From assembly GCA_013288145.1 (NCBI GenBank), contig JABDCJ010000033.1:1-28186 (forward strand): a DNA stretch of 28,186 nt, given 5' to 3'. Below, in pieces: positions 1 to 7,524 of the stretch. The stretch is from Nitrososphaerota archaeon. GTDB taxonomy: Archaea; Thermoproteota; Nitrososphaeria; Nitrososphaerales; CADDZS01. The position numbers and the translations under genes were made by a program. Position 1 is the first letter of the stretch, and each line of letters starts with the position of its first letter. A model generated the notes under the pieces. The model saw only the letters and a list, made by a program, of their open reading frames with translations, searched no databases and was not told the DNA's origin.

Positions 1-138
1 CAAAAAAAGCCCGTTTCCAGCTCTTCATTCGTTAAGAATAATTCAGGTTCTTTTCTATCATTGGGGGAAAAAGGCCGAATCTGTTTTGAACCTATATCTT
101 CATCCACTATTCAGATGACCGGACTTACGTGAAAGATT
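1..138. other. Upstream gap before DUF655 gene; no gene assigned
   Basis: Plus-strand frames stay open for 30-130 bases from the window edge, but none reads as a protein I recognise. In many archaea this position is occupied by the end of rpoF (Rpo4), so a few terminal codons of an upstream gene could lie here. A weak TATA-like CCTATATC at about 92-99 could serve the following gene. Confidence 0.3.
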
Positions 139-705
139 TTGTACTCTTCGACACCTGCGGTGAAGAGGTACGAGGAATTTGCATATGTCTTAGATTTTGT
201 TCCTCGCGGAAAGTCGTACATCATAAGAGAAAGAGAAGGTCCGCTTGTGCAGGCGATCGGGCAGGAACGCCTAACTCTTTTAGAAATTCTTGTCACCCCT
301 GACTCCGATTTTATCCCTGGCGAAAAAATCGCCATCGGCAAGGAGAACCGAACCAAGATAGTCAGCGTTCTGGGGAAACTCAACTATGATGAATTGAGCA
401 CTGAAGCAAGGACCGAGCTTCAGTCGGTATTGGAGAAATTGATTGTCGAGAACGAAGCCCATTTTGTGTCGTATTTCAACGAGCTTCAGCCGCTCACTCC
501 TAGATTGCACGCCCTTGAGCTAATACCCGGGATCGGAAAGACGTTCATGAAACAGATTGTCTCGGAAAGAGAAAGGAAGCCCTTCGACAATTTTGCAGAT
601 CTTGAAAAACGAGTTGGTGTCCATGATCCTGCAAAATTGCTTGCTAAACGAATTGTTGAAGAGCTTTCGGGCGGATCGCGAATTACAATTTTTGTCCACC
701 ATTGA
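139..705 (+). CDS. DUF655 family helix-hairpin-helix protein
   Basis: This 188-residue protein matches the archaeal DUF655 family of putative nucleic-acid-binding proteins. The N-terminal half holds an OB-like beta region (residues 10-75). The C-terminal half has a helix-hairpin-helix segment, ELIPGIGKTFMKQI at about 128-141, followed by a second helical hairpin ending in KRIVEEL. The start is TTG at 139, the first start in the open frame. The gene overlaps the following ksgA reading frame by 14 bases, and the order DUF655-KsgA-HemK is a known archaeal arrangement, usually behind L21e and RpoF. This implies a link to ribosome or RNA maturation, but the biochemical role of DUF655 is not established. 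Family assignment is confident; function is not. Confidence 0.85.
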   Translation: MYSSTPAVKRYEEFAYVLDFVPRGKSYIIREREGPLVQAIGQERLTLLEILVTPDSDFIPGEKIAIGKENRTKIVSVLGKLNYDELSTEARTELQSVLEKLIVENEAHFVSYFNELQPLTPRLHALELIPGIGKTFMKQIVSERERKPFDNFADLEKRVGVHDPAKLLAKRIVEELSGGSRITIFVHH

Positions 706-1516
706 CGGGATCTCCTTGGCTCTAGCTGGGAAATCGCGTCATGAAACTCGACGACGAATAAAATACGGACAGCACATGCTTGCTTCATCGGTGGTCGCCG
801 AGCGACTGGTCGAGTCGTGTGGGCTTTCCTCTGAAAGCAGGGTTTTGGAAATTGGAACTGGGCATGGGATGCTTACGGAAAAGATTGCCACTAGATCGAA
901 ATTCGTAGAAAGTTTCGAAATAGACCCCGAACTCTACAAAGAAATCAGAAGTTCTCTTGAAACATTCGGAAACGTCAAATTGATTTGTGGAGATGCTTTT
1001 TCGTACGACTTTAGTGGTCAGAAATTCGATGTATGCGTGACCAGTTTACCTTATTCTCAATCTCTCAGATTTATCAGGTGGTTGGCATTGAGATCAGACC
1101 TATTTGGAAAATCGGTTGCAATCGTTCAGTCGGAATTTGCCGATAAGTTGGCTTCCCCTCCCGGAATGCGAAGCTTCAGAGCAGTATCTGTAATAGCTCA
1201 GATTAATTTTGATATCGAATGTCTGTTTGATGTTGGAAAGGAGGAGTTCGTTCCCCAACCACTCGTAGAATCTAGGGCGATCAAGCTAGTTCCTCGTAAC
1301 AATGACATTCAGCCTTTCTTTAATGAAAAGCGTCTCCGAATTCTTGATTTTGTTTTTTCATTCAGGGGAAGGAAGCTGTCGTCCGCTGTCAAGAAACTGA
1401 ACCCGAAGGGATTTGAAATCTCAATTCCGAATGCGATTCTTTCGACTAGGATAGAAGGGATATCACCATCCGAATACAAAGCCATCATTCCCGGGCTGGA
1501 ACGCCAACTGAAATGA
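692..1516 (+). CDS. ksgA: rRNA adenine N6,N6-dimethyltransferase KsgA/Dim1
   Basis: Predicted SAM-dependent enzyme that dimethylates the two adjacent adenines of the terminal 16S rRNA helix during small-subunit maturation. Visible features, numbered from TTG 692 (274 residues): the N-terminal YGQH motif (residues 25-28), SAM motif I VLEIGTGHGM (51-60), the acidic post-I residue in FEIDPE (75-80), and the VKLICGDAF segment before motif IV. Motif IV reads TSLPYSQS, whereas the family norm is N[IL]PY, so the base-contacting Asn is replaced by Ser. The frame is open back to 557, but that would overlap DUF655 by 150 bases; TTG 692 or TTG 716 puts the YGQH motif at the usual distance from the N-terminus. 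The stop overlaps the next ATG (ATGA), indicating translational coupling. Confidence 0.9.
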   Translation: MSTIDGISLALAGKSRHETRRRIKYGQHMLASSVVAERLVESCGLSSESRVLEIGTGHGMLTEKIATRSKFVESFEIDPELYKEIRSSLETFGNVKLICGDAFSYDFSGQKFDVCVTSLPYSQSLRFIRWLALRSDLFGKSVAIVQSEFADKLASPPGMRSFRAVSVIAQINFDIECLFDVGKEEFVPQPLVESRAIKLVPRNNDIQPFFNEKRLRILDFVFSFRGRKLSSAVKKLNPKGFEISIPNAILSTRIEGISPSEYKAIIPGLERQLK

Positions 1517-2052
1517 ATGAAACACCCTATCTTTATTCTGAGGATTCGAATCTTCTCGGTAAATTTCTATCAAATTTGGAAGGGTCTGGTTCTTATTTAG
1601 AGATCGGAGCTGGAAACGGGGGTAACCTTCTCGAAGCTAATCGGGGCCACAAATTCGAGAATGTAGTTGGGACAGATATTTTCAGTCTTGACAAAATCAG
1701 AGAGGAGCTTCCCAGGGATGTGGAGCTGGTCCTCGCGGACAAAGCAAGCTGCTTCAGAGCTGGAACTTTCGACGTTGTTGCATTTAATCCGCCGTATGTT
1801 CCATCAATAGGAATACAAGATCCGACCACTGACGGAGGATATGGAGGAATCGAGATTCCTCTACTGTTTCTATCTAGTGCCCTTTTTGTTCTGAAAGAAA
1901 ATGGAATTGTGGTAATGATTCTATCGAGCGAAGATTCCTTAAAGGAAGTTGAGACTTTTTGCTCCGCGCGAAATCTGATCCTCACTAGAGCATTAGAAAC
2001 CAAATTGTTTTTTGAGTCGTTGTATGTGTTCGTGGTTTCTCGCAAGAAGTGA
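1513..2052 (+). CDS. HemK/Mtq2-like class I methyltransferase
   Basis: A 179-residue stand-alone Rossmann methyltransferase. Motif I is YLEIGAGNGG (28-37) and motif IV is FNPPYVPS (91-98). The NPPY tetrapeptide is the signature of enzymes that methylate amide or exocyclic nitrogens. The short form without the N-terminal helical domain of bacterial PrmC resembles archaeal and eukaryotic Mtq2, which methylates the Gln of the GGQ motif of class I release factor aRF1/eRF1. That substrate is inferred from family and from its place in the KsgA operon. The start ATG overlaps the ksgA stop by four bases. Mtq2 normally needs a small zinc-finger partner (Trm112); none is adjacent. Confidence 0.85.
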   Translation: MNETPYLYSEDSNLLGKFLSNLEGSGSYLEIGAGNGGNLLEANRGHKFENVVGTDIFSLDKIREELPRDVELVLADKASCFRAGTFDVVAFNPPYVPSIGIQDPTTDGGYGGIEIPLLFLSSALFVLKENGIVVMILSSEDSLKEVETFCSARNLILTRALETKLFFESLYVFVVSRKK

Positions 2053-2064
2053 TTTTGATTATCG

Positions 2065-2907
2065 ATGAATATTCGTCCGCTGGGCCAGAAATCAAGAAAG
2101 CACCAAAAGAAAACAGGAGTCCTTACGGAATTTGCGGTTGCAATCGTAGAACCCGAATTTGGCTTAAATGTCGGCTACGTTGCGAGGACAGCTGCGAACT
2201 TTGGAATAGACAGACTGTTTATCATTTCTAGAAGGAAACTATCAGTGGAGAATTTTTCAAAAGCCGAACTATATGCAGCCCACGGAAAATACCTAATAAA
2301 AAATCTGCAATATCTTCCGTCCGTTGAAAGTTTGAAAAGGAAATTCAAAGTTCTTGTCGGTACTACTGCAATCGAAGCTCGACGAAAGTCAAATTTGACG
2401 AGGAAGAATCTCGGTCCTGAAGAATGTGCAACGATGGTGATTAGTAACTTGAGCAAGTCGAAAAAGCCTAAGGCTTGCTTTGTCTTCGGGAGGGATACAA
2501 CGGGATTGACAAACGAAGAGCTTAAACTGTGCGACTATAATCTAACCATCAGGACGTATTCGGATTACAATACGCTCAATATCTCGCATGCAGCAGCTAT
2601 TGTCTTTTTCACTTTCGCGAACATTGCTGCTGTGACAAAATTGAAGAGAGAAGAAGACAGCCCCCATTCTTCCTCCACGGCCACCAGAAAAGAAAGGGAA
2701 AGGGTTGTGTCACTTTTTCTTAAACTTGCGGAAGACTCTGAATTTCAGGCATTCAAAATTAATCTTCTTCGGCAATCGATCGAGCGGGTTCTAAACAGAA
2801 GCGATCCCTCGCTCAGGGAATTGTATCTGTTAATGGGACTCGCTTCCAGAGCAGACTCGAAAATCAGGAGGCAAGCCGCTTCAGAAGATAGACTTTTCGC
2901 TGGATAA
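2065..2907 (+). CDS. trmJ: TrmJ-like SPOUT RNA 2'-O-methyltransferase
   Basis: A 280-residue SpoU/TrmD-type (SPOUT) methyltransferase. The N-terminal VEPEFGLNVGYVARTAANFG (about 30-49) corresponds to the conserved motif 1 Asn/Arg region. CFVFGRDTTGLTNEEL and YNTLNISHAAAI (about 135-185) form the knotted SAM-binding site. The pattern fits the TrmJ/TrmH group; archaeal TrmJ methylates the ribose of tRNA C32. The C-terminal 90 residues are charged and helical, as in TrmJ. The gene starts 12 nt after the upstream stop and so is probably in the same operon. A related rRNA 2'-O-methyltransferase cannot be excluded. Its 3' end overlaps the convergent gene on the other strand by 44 bases. Confidence 0.85.
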   Translation: MNIRPLGQKSRKHQKKTGVLTEFAVAIVEPEFGLNVGYVARTAANFGIDRLFIISRRKLSVENFSKAELYAAHGKYLIKNLQYLPSVESLKRKFKVLVGTTAIEARRKSNLTRKNLGPEECATMVISNLSKSKKPKACFVFGRDTTGLTNEELKLCDYNLTIRTYSDYNTLNISHAAAIVFFTFANIAAVTKLKREEDSPHSSSTATRKERERVVSLFLKLAEDSEFQAFKINLLRQSIERVLNRSDPSLRELYLLMGLASRADSKIRRQAASEDRLFAG

Positions 2908-4069
2908 TCTTTCGTTTAGTCGTCGGAAGCGTGGCAGGATTTTCAACTCCTGCCAAATTAGACGAAATTAGTTGGAAACCATATTCCTGGCTGATTTGTG
3001 CAAGATCGATTCCGTGTGGTTTTCCGCGGTCGTCGATCAATTCGGGGGTGACTATGGAAACTACTCCACCCGGCGCGAGAATTATCGAAAACGCCCTAAG
3101 AGCGCACCTGTATTCCTCGGATACGTATCGGATTAGCTCTGCGGACCGAACCGCTGTTTCGTTTCGTTCAAGCTTCGGAAGAAGGATTGGCTCTGTAGCA
3201 ATAGCATCAATCTTGGGGAGTCTCAAACTCTCAAGCTTCATGGCATCTGCTTTAACCACCTTGCTTGAAAGCTTTGGAGAGATCTGATATTGACTCCTCA
3301 CCCAATCCAGATTTTCGCGACATCTACCTACTTGCGTAAAAGAAATTTCGACTCCCATTACGTTGAAGCCACACACCATAGCTTCGCCCAAGATCGTTCC
3401 CAGCCCGCAAAATGGATCCAAAATTGTCTTCCCCTTATCGAGTGAGCACAAGTTAACGAGTGTTCTGGCGAGACGAGTTCCCATCGTAATGGTTGGATCC
3501 TGAAACGGTCTACCAAAATCCCTTTCGTATAGACCCTCAACATCGGATGCAAACTCTGTGTATCCATAGCGGGTTCGCCCAAGAGTACGATCTACAACAA
3601 CATCGAGACCACTGGTTCTTTTTCCTCCGTCACCAGTCAGTATGTTTTTAGAAAGGTCGGCAATTTTCAGCTCCGTCGTTTCGTCTGACGAATCTGCTCG
3701 AACAAATCTTGCCTTTCCAACATCGCCTTTCTTCAATATTTCAAAGACCGCGGTTTTTGTGTCTTCGATAAGATCCGTGTCACATGCGTAACCAGAAACA
3801 GTCCAGTTGAATTTGGAATGGTCCGGGAGTGGGAGACATTCAAGCAGGTCATCCGCGGACTCTCCGCAAATCCGGGCGACCTTGTAAATACCTCCGCTCC
3901 TTCTTGCCAGTCGCTTGGCAGTTTCTAAATTACACTCAATAAGACCAGAGTTTTCCGAACTTTCCAGTATTTTGAAGTCGAATGTTGGAGATTCTTGCAA
4001 TCTCGAAAGCTCCAAGAGAGAGAATTTGCCGAATGAAAAAATGCAAAGAAAATTCTGGTTTTGCTGCAT
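2864..4069 (-). CDS. THUMP-domain Trm-G10-like RNA methyltransferase
   Basis: A 401-residue protein related to archaeal tRNA (guanine10-N2)-methyltransferase (COG1041). The N-terminal ~170 residues contain the THUMP region (NLETAKRLARRSGGIYKVA, 48-66). The C-terminal Rossmann domain has SAM motif I TILDPFCGLGTILGEA (215-230) and GVEIS (239-243). The family's motif IV (D/N)PPY, which holds the target guanine, is TEPILLP here (292-298), so the catalytic motif is changed. Start chosen at ATG 4069 because THUMP enzymes begin close to this point; an upstream ATG at 4165 would overlap the divergent gene at 4153. The 3' end overlaps trmJ tail-to-tail. Target is probably tRNA, by family only. Confidence 0.8.
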   Translation of the reverse strand: MQQNQNFLCIFSFGKFSLLELSRLQESPTFDFKILESSENSGLIECNLETAKRLARRSGGIYKVARICGESADDLLECLPLPDHSKFNWTVSGYACDTDLIEDTKTAVFEILKKGDVGKARFVRADSSDETTELKIADLSKNILTGDGGKRTSGLDVVVDRTLGRTRYGYTEFASDVEGLYERDFGRPFQDPTITMGTRLARTLVNLCSLDKGKTILDPFCGLGTILGEAMVCGFNVMGVEISFTQVGRCRENLDWVRSQYQISPKLSSKVVKADAMKLESLRLPKIDAIATEPILLPKLERNETAVRSAELIRYVSEEYRCALRAFSIILAPGGVVSIVTPELIDDRGKPHGIDLAQISQEYGFQLISSNLAGVENPATLPTTKRKIIQRKVYLLKRLAS

Positions 4070-4118
4070 TGAAATTTTTACTCTTAGAATGGAAACTTCG
4101 GCCACACAAGCCTCTTGC

Positions 4119-4146
4119 ACAATAAATCCATCTTGACTTAAATACT
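4119..4146 (+). promoter_or_regulatory. Tandem TATA-like boxes before the RHH gene
   Basis: Two A/T elements sit just before ATG 4153. AATAAATC (4120-4127) is at the right distance for a leaderless transcript beginning at the ATG. TTAAATAC (4138-4145) would start transcription near 4170 and point to TTG 4171 as the start. The reverse strand of the first element may also serve the divergent methyltransferase gene. Confidence 0.4.
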
Positions 4147-4152
4147 GATCAG

Positions 4153-4749
4153 ATGAGTACCGCAAACGACTTGGACAAGAACCCTACCCAGACAAAATCT
4201 TTCAGATTGGATGCTGATGTTCTGGAATCGCTTGAGATCGAAAGCGCAAGACGCGGAACCAGCGTTAACAGCCTTACAAATCAAATCTTGAGAAAGTGGG
4301 TTAACTTTGATCGCTTTCTTCAGGACTTTGGGACTCTTACGTTGTCGGTACACGATTTTATCCGTGTCATAAACTCGTTCGATGACGAAACTTTAAGGGT
4401 GCTCGCGTCCGAAAGCGGAAAACGTTTCCCTAAGGATCTTATCTTGTTCACCGGCCAGAAAAATGACTTGAAGACATGTATCAAGTTCGTCGAGACAATT
4501 ATCTGCGACTATATGCGCTGGGCAAACTATCACAGCACGTCTGGCGAAAACGAGCTAGTCGTCACTCTGAGGCACAACTACGGCAACAAGTGGTCAATGG
4601 CCCTAGAGTCCATGTTATCAAGCATGTTTGAAACAAACGCTTCAGTGGTTCCTAGGTTTACTGTTACGGATAGTATGGTGCTCATGACCATTCAGAAGGC
4701 GATTGAGTCGAAGCCCCAAGAGACCGCGGGTATTGAATCGACCCCTTGA
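4153..4749 (+). CDS. Ribbon-helix-helix putative transcription regulator
   Basis: A 198-residue protein. Residues 15-50 (beta strand KSFRLDADVLESL, then a helix-turn-helix ending QILRKWV) match the ribbon-helix-helix/CopG DNA-binding fold. The remaining ~145 residues form a separate domain with no recognised name; its most distinctive segment is VVTLRHNYGNKWSMALESM at about 136-154, reminiscent of small ligand or dimerisation domains carrying an H-x-x-G-x-x-W-S motif. This suggests a one-component regulator with a sensing domain (inference). Start ATG 4153 is preceded by a TATA-like element; TTG 4171 is an alternative. It sits between tRNA-modification genes and L10e, and its targets are unknown. 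Confidence 0.75.
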   Translation: MSTANDLDKNPTQTKSFRLDADVLESLEIESARRGTSVNSLTNQILRKWVNFDRFLQDFGTLTLSVHDFIRVINSFDDETLRVLASESGKRFPKDLILFTGQKNDLKTCIKFVETIICDYMRWANYHSTSGENELVVTLRHNYGNKWSMALESMLSSMFETNASVVPRFTVTDSMVLMTIQKAIESKPQETAGIESTP

Positions 4750-4759
4750 CGGGTTAAGG

Positions 4760-4768
4760 TTAAGTACT
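4760..4768 (+). promoter_or_regulatory. TATA-like box for L10e gene
   Basis: TTAAGTACT lies about 33 nt before TTG 4801, the spacing expected for an archaeal TATA box driving a transcript with little or no leader. Confidence 0.45.
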
Positions 4769-4800
4769 CCGCTGAGTAAAGACCTTTTTGCGAATTTCGT

Positions 4801-5328
4801 TTGCAGGGAAAGAATTATCGTCTTACCAGCGGAATGCCACTAACGAGCAAAGTTTACGCTCCAGGGGCTCCGAATTCAAAAATAGCAAGGTTTAGTACCG
4901 GTACGGCTAATCCTGATTATGATTATAGGCTCAGCCTAGTAAGTACTGAAAAAGTTCAGATTAGACACAACGCTTTAGAAGCAGCCAGGGTTGCCGCCAA
5001 TAAGAAACTCACCCCGATCGGTGAGGCAGCCTATTTTCTTAGAGTGAAAGTTTACCCCCATGTCATCCTAAGAGAAAATAGGATGATTGCAACTGCGGGC
5101 GCAGATAGGTTGCAGGAAGGGATGAGGAAGGCTTGGGGAAAGCCTATGGGACTCGCGGCAAGAGTCATGCCAGGTTCTGCGATCCTAGAATTGTCCGTTA
5201 AGAAAGAGAATCTGCAGAAAGCGAAGGAAGCAATGAAGAGTGCGTCGACGAAACTTCCAATGCCGACGAATATAGTTGTACTGCCACTTCAGAAAACCGA
5301 GCCGCAGATGGCGTATCCATCTCCTTAA
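4801..5328 (+). CDS. rpl10e: 50S ribosomal protein L10e (uL16)
   Basis: A 175-residue homologue of archaeal uL16/L10e, a large-subunit protein near the peptidyl transferase centre and the tRNA acceptor arms. Conserved blocks are visible: IRHNALEAARVAANKKL (about 58-74), FLRVKVYPHVILREN, the flexible ATAGADRLQEGMRKAWGKP loop, and AARVMPGSAILEL. Length and the full set of blocks indicate an intact gene. The start is TTG 4801, downstream of a TATA-like box. It appears to be a single-gene unit followed by T-rich sequence. Confidence 0.95.
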   Translation: MQGKNYRLTSGMPLTSKVYAPGAPNSKIARFSTGTANPDYDYRLSLVSTEKVQIRHNALEAARVAANKKLTPIGEAAYFLRVKVYPHVILRENRMIATAGADRLQEGMRKAWGKPMGLAARVMPGSAILELSVKKENLQKAKEAMKSASTKLPMPTNIVVLPLQKTEPQMAYPSP

Positions 5329-5348
5329 CTCGATTATTTCAGGACAAA

Positions 5349-5401
5349 TCATCTTTTTTAGCGGCGCAAGTTTCATTTTTCCTCTTTTGCGCTTCTCAAT
5401 T
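5349..5401 (+). terminator. T-rich probable terminator after L10e
   Basis: Several runs of T (six at about 5352-5357, five at 5377-5381, and TCTTTT at 5384-5389) follow the L10e stop. GCGCAA and TTGCGC at about 5364 and 5389 could pair around the runs. Oligo-T tracts are the usual archaeal termination signal. Confidence 0.4.
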
Positions 5402-5444
5402 TTCCGATATGAAGCTTCCATAGTGACAAGCCGGGGTATTTGAT

Positions 5445-6458
5445 TTGACGATAAGGATCGATAGGGCAGCTCTGGAGATGCTTGTAAAAGAGAACAAGCC
5501 CAAGCGTATTGTTTTCAACGCGCCCGATGGGTTACTAAGGGAAACCAGAGAAATCGCTCAAGAGCTTGAATCAAGTTTTGGATTGCAGGCGATTGTCTTA
5601 GCCGATCCAACTTACGGATCTTGTGACACCGTAGACGTTGACGCGCAAAGGTTGGGAGCCGATCTTGCATTTCATGTTGGACACAACGTTACGGTCAAAA
5701 AGTTTGGGAAAATCACCTACTCAATTGACGCGGTGGATGATGTCTCCTTCGAATCTGTTGCTCTAAAAGCAAGTGACTTTCTTAGGGAGCGAGGAGTCAA
5801 GCGAGCCGGATTGGCAACCTTCGCCCAGCATGTAGGCGAACTAAAAACTGTATCAGAGATTTTGGAGAGGAACGGAGTTTCTGCCCTAATCGGTAAGGGT
5901 ATGGGTCAACTCCATGATGGTCAAGTATTCGGGTGTGAATTCTATCCGGCTTATAACATTCGTGATCGAGTCGACGTTATGCTAATGCTGGGGCAAAGCA
6001 TGTTTCACGCGCTCGGACTGTCCCTTTCAACCGGAAAACCAACTTACATCCTCGATCCTTACGAAAATGAGATAATCGATGTGACAGCAACTGCAGAGGA
6101 ACGATTGAAGAAGGCGGTGTTGTCGGTTTACAAAGCTAGAGATGCTTCGCGTTTCGGAGTCATTATCGGGCTGAAAGAAGGACAGATGATGACCGATCAG
6201 TCAGTGAAACTCAAAAAGGAGCTAGAAAGCTTTGGAAAAAAAGTCCAGCTCCTAGCACTGAGGGAGATAACAGCGGACCGGATCAATTCAATGACGGACA
6301 TTGAAGCTTTCGTGCAGACAGGGTGTCCGAGGATAAGCGTTGATGGCTACAATTTTGGAAAGCCGGTGCTTAGTGTTCCTCAGACCGATGCCCTGTTAAA
6401 GCTCCTATCCGGGAAAGAAGTAAGCATGGAAATGTTCGAAAAGAACCACTGGCTTTAG
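5445..6458 (+). CDS. dph2: Diphthamide synthase subunit Dph2
   Basis: A 337-residue radical-SAM-like enzyme that transfers a 3-amino-3-carboxypropyl group from SAM to the target histidine of elongation factor 2, the first step of diphthamide synthesis. The three cluster-binding cysteines of archaeal Dph2 are present at the expected spacing: C60 (TYGSCD), C164 (VFGCEF) and C294 (QTGCPR), one per repeated domain. They hold a [4Fe-4S] cluster that cleaves SAM at the carboxypropyl bond. Start TTG 5445 is the only reasonable start before the conserved core. The stop is 25 nt before csl4, and a GGAG-rich stretch in that gap suggests co-transcription with it. Confidence 0.95.
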   Translation: MTIRIDRAALEMLVKENKPKRIVFNAPDGLLRETREIAQELESSFGLQAIVLADPTYGSCDTVDVDAQRLGADLAFHVGHNVTVKKFGKITYSIDAVDDVSFESVALKASDFLRERGVKRAGLATFAQHVGELKTVSEILERNGVSALIGKGMGQLHDGQVFGCEFYPAYNIRDRVDVMLMLGQSMFHALGLSLSTGKPTYILDPYENEIIDVTATAEERLKKAVLSVYKARDASRFGVIIGLKEGQMMTDQSVKLKKELESFGKKVQLLALREITADRINSMTDIEAFVQTGCPRISVDGYNFGKPVLSVPQTDALLKLLSGKEVSMEMFEKNHWL

Positions 6459-6475
6459 AAAGGAGAAGGAGCAAA
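6459..6475 (+). promoter_or_regulatory. Ribosome binding site of csl4
   Basis: AAAGGAGAAGGAGC between dph2 and csl4 contains two GGAG cores about 10-20 nt before ATG 6484/6487. Clear Shine-Dalgarno sites are otherwise rare in this window, which supports csl4 being an internal operon gene. Confidence 0.55.
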
Positions 6476-6483
6476 TTCTTACG

Positions 6484-7077
6484 ATGATGGAAATTAAGAA
6501 CGAAAAGCGCCGACCGGGTCGGATTGCAATTCCCGGGGATAAGCTAGCAACTATTGAGGAGTTTGTGCCGGGTACAGGATCCGTGTCACTTGGAGATTCG
6601 GTCGTATCGACGGTTGTCGGAGATGTTGAACCGGACATGGCAAACCGCGTCATAAATGTGAAGCCTGTAAAGAGTGTCGAAGAAAACTTACCGAAAGTTG
6701 GAGATCTTATAGTGGGTCACGTTGACAGCTCTCAACCCTCCATGGCCCAGATCACCATCCTTGCGGTCAACGAGCAGCTGAATGATAAGCAGCTTAGCGG
6801 AATGCTTTCGATGCGGGAGGATAGGAGAAGGAGAACATCAAGTCCGATAAAAGCTGGCGATATCGTTAGGGCGAAAGTAATTAGCACGAAGAATTCTATT
6901 TACCATCTTTCACTAGACGATCAGAAAGCGGGTGTCATCAAGACTGCTTGCACGAATTGTGGAGGAAATGTCATCGCAATTGGTAGAGATCGGGTAAAAT
7001 GTAAAGAATGCGGCTTTGTAGACGAGCGGATACTTTCCGAAGAATTCGTCAAGTCCTCCAGAGGAATGCCGAACTGA
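6484..7077 (+). CDS. csl4: Exosome RNA-binding subunit Csl4
   Basis: A 197-residue cap subunit of the archaeal exosome. Domain order: N-terminal beta domain (GRIAIPGDKLATIEEFVPGT, residues 13-32), a central S1 RNA-binding domain beginning at PKVGDLIVGHV (about 70) and running to about 145, and a C-terminal zinc ribbon with CTNCGG and CKECGF (about 156-182). In archaea Csl4 sits with Rrp4 on the Rrp41/42 ring and recruits DnaG. Two adjacent ATGs (6484 and 6487) follow a strong Shine-Dalgarno. The neighbours dph2 upstream and rpo11 downstream are typical of archaeal informational clusters. Confidence 0.95.
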   Translation: MMEIKNEKRRPGRIAIPGDKLATIEEFVPGTGSVSLGDSVVSTVVGDVEPDMANRVINVKPVKSVEENLPKVGDLIVGHVDSSQPSMAQITILAVNEQLNDKQLSGMLSMREDRRRRTSSPIKAGDIVRAKVISTKNSIYHLSLDDQKAGVIKTACTNCGGNVIAIGRDRVKCKECGFVDERILSEEFVKSSRGMPN

Positions 7078-7101
7078 ATGTCGGCCTAAATCGAACGAAA
7101 A

Positions 7102-7110
7102 CATATAAAG
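7102..7110 (+). promoter_or_regulatory. TATA box for rpo11
   Basis: CATATAAAG ends about 30 nt before TTG 7141. It is the best match to the archaeal TATA consensus in this part of the window and implies a leaderless or very short-leader mRNA. Confidence 0.6.
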
Positions 7111-7140
7111 GGTACGCGCCTGTTTAATTTATTCTTATCC

Positions 7141-7524
7141 TTGAATCTGAAAATTAACCCAGTGGCTGAAGGTGCCCTAGAAGTGGTAATCGATAAGGAG
7201 GATTACAGTATTGCCGATATTGTTCACAAGGAACTAATGAATGTAAAGCACGTCAAGTTTGCTGGAGTTCCACCTCCTCATCCACTTATCAAGACACTCA
7301 CGATCGAGGTCAGCACAGACATGAGCAAGCCTACAAAAGCGTTGGAAGAAGCTCTGGAAATTTCTCAGAAGAAAGTAGCGGAACTCTTGAAGCTCGCCAA
7401 GGAAATGTTTCCGCTAGCCCCCAATGGTACTTTGCCTCCGGAGGAGCAAGAAAGAGTTGAAAGTATCCCTCATTCCGAGACGGCTGGAAGTGAGAGTGAA
7501 CCGTCGACCGACGGTAGTTCTTAG
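7141..7524 (+). CDS. rpoL: RNA polymerase subunit Rpo11 (RpoL)
   Basis: Small RNA polymerase subunit that pairs with Rpo3 in the assembly platform, homologous to eukaryotic Rpb11 and the bacterial alpha N-terminal domain. Recognisable segments include EDYSIADIVHKELMNV (about 21-36), the FAGVPPPHPLIKTLTIEV core (about 40-57) and the C-terminal helix ALEEALEISQKKVAELL. The fold ends near residue 95; the last ~30 residues are a Pro/Glu/Ser-rich acidic tail, making it 127 residues against about 90-100 in many archaea. The start is TTG 7141, close behind a good TATA box. Confidence 0.92.
   Translation: MNLKINPVAEGALEVVIDKEDYSIADIVHKELMNVKHVKFAGVPPPHPLIKTLTIEVSTDMSKPTKALEEALEISQKKVAELLKLAKEMFPLAPNGTLPPEEQERVESIPHSETAGSESEPSTDGSS

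Noticed and set aside
557..691. Extended N-terminus for KsgA from ATG 557
   Set aside because: It would overlap DUF655 by about 150 bases and add a segment unlike any KsgA N-terminus.
4070..4165. Longer start (ATG 4165) for the THUMP methyltransferase
   Set aside because: It overlaps the start of the divergent RHH gene and its promoter elements; ATG 4069 gives a normal protein.
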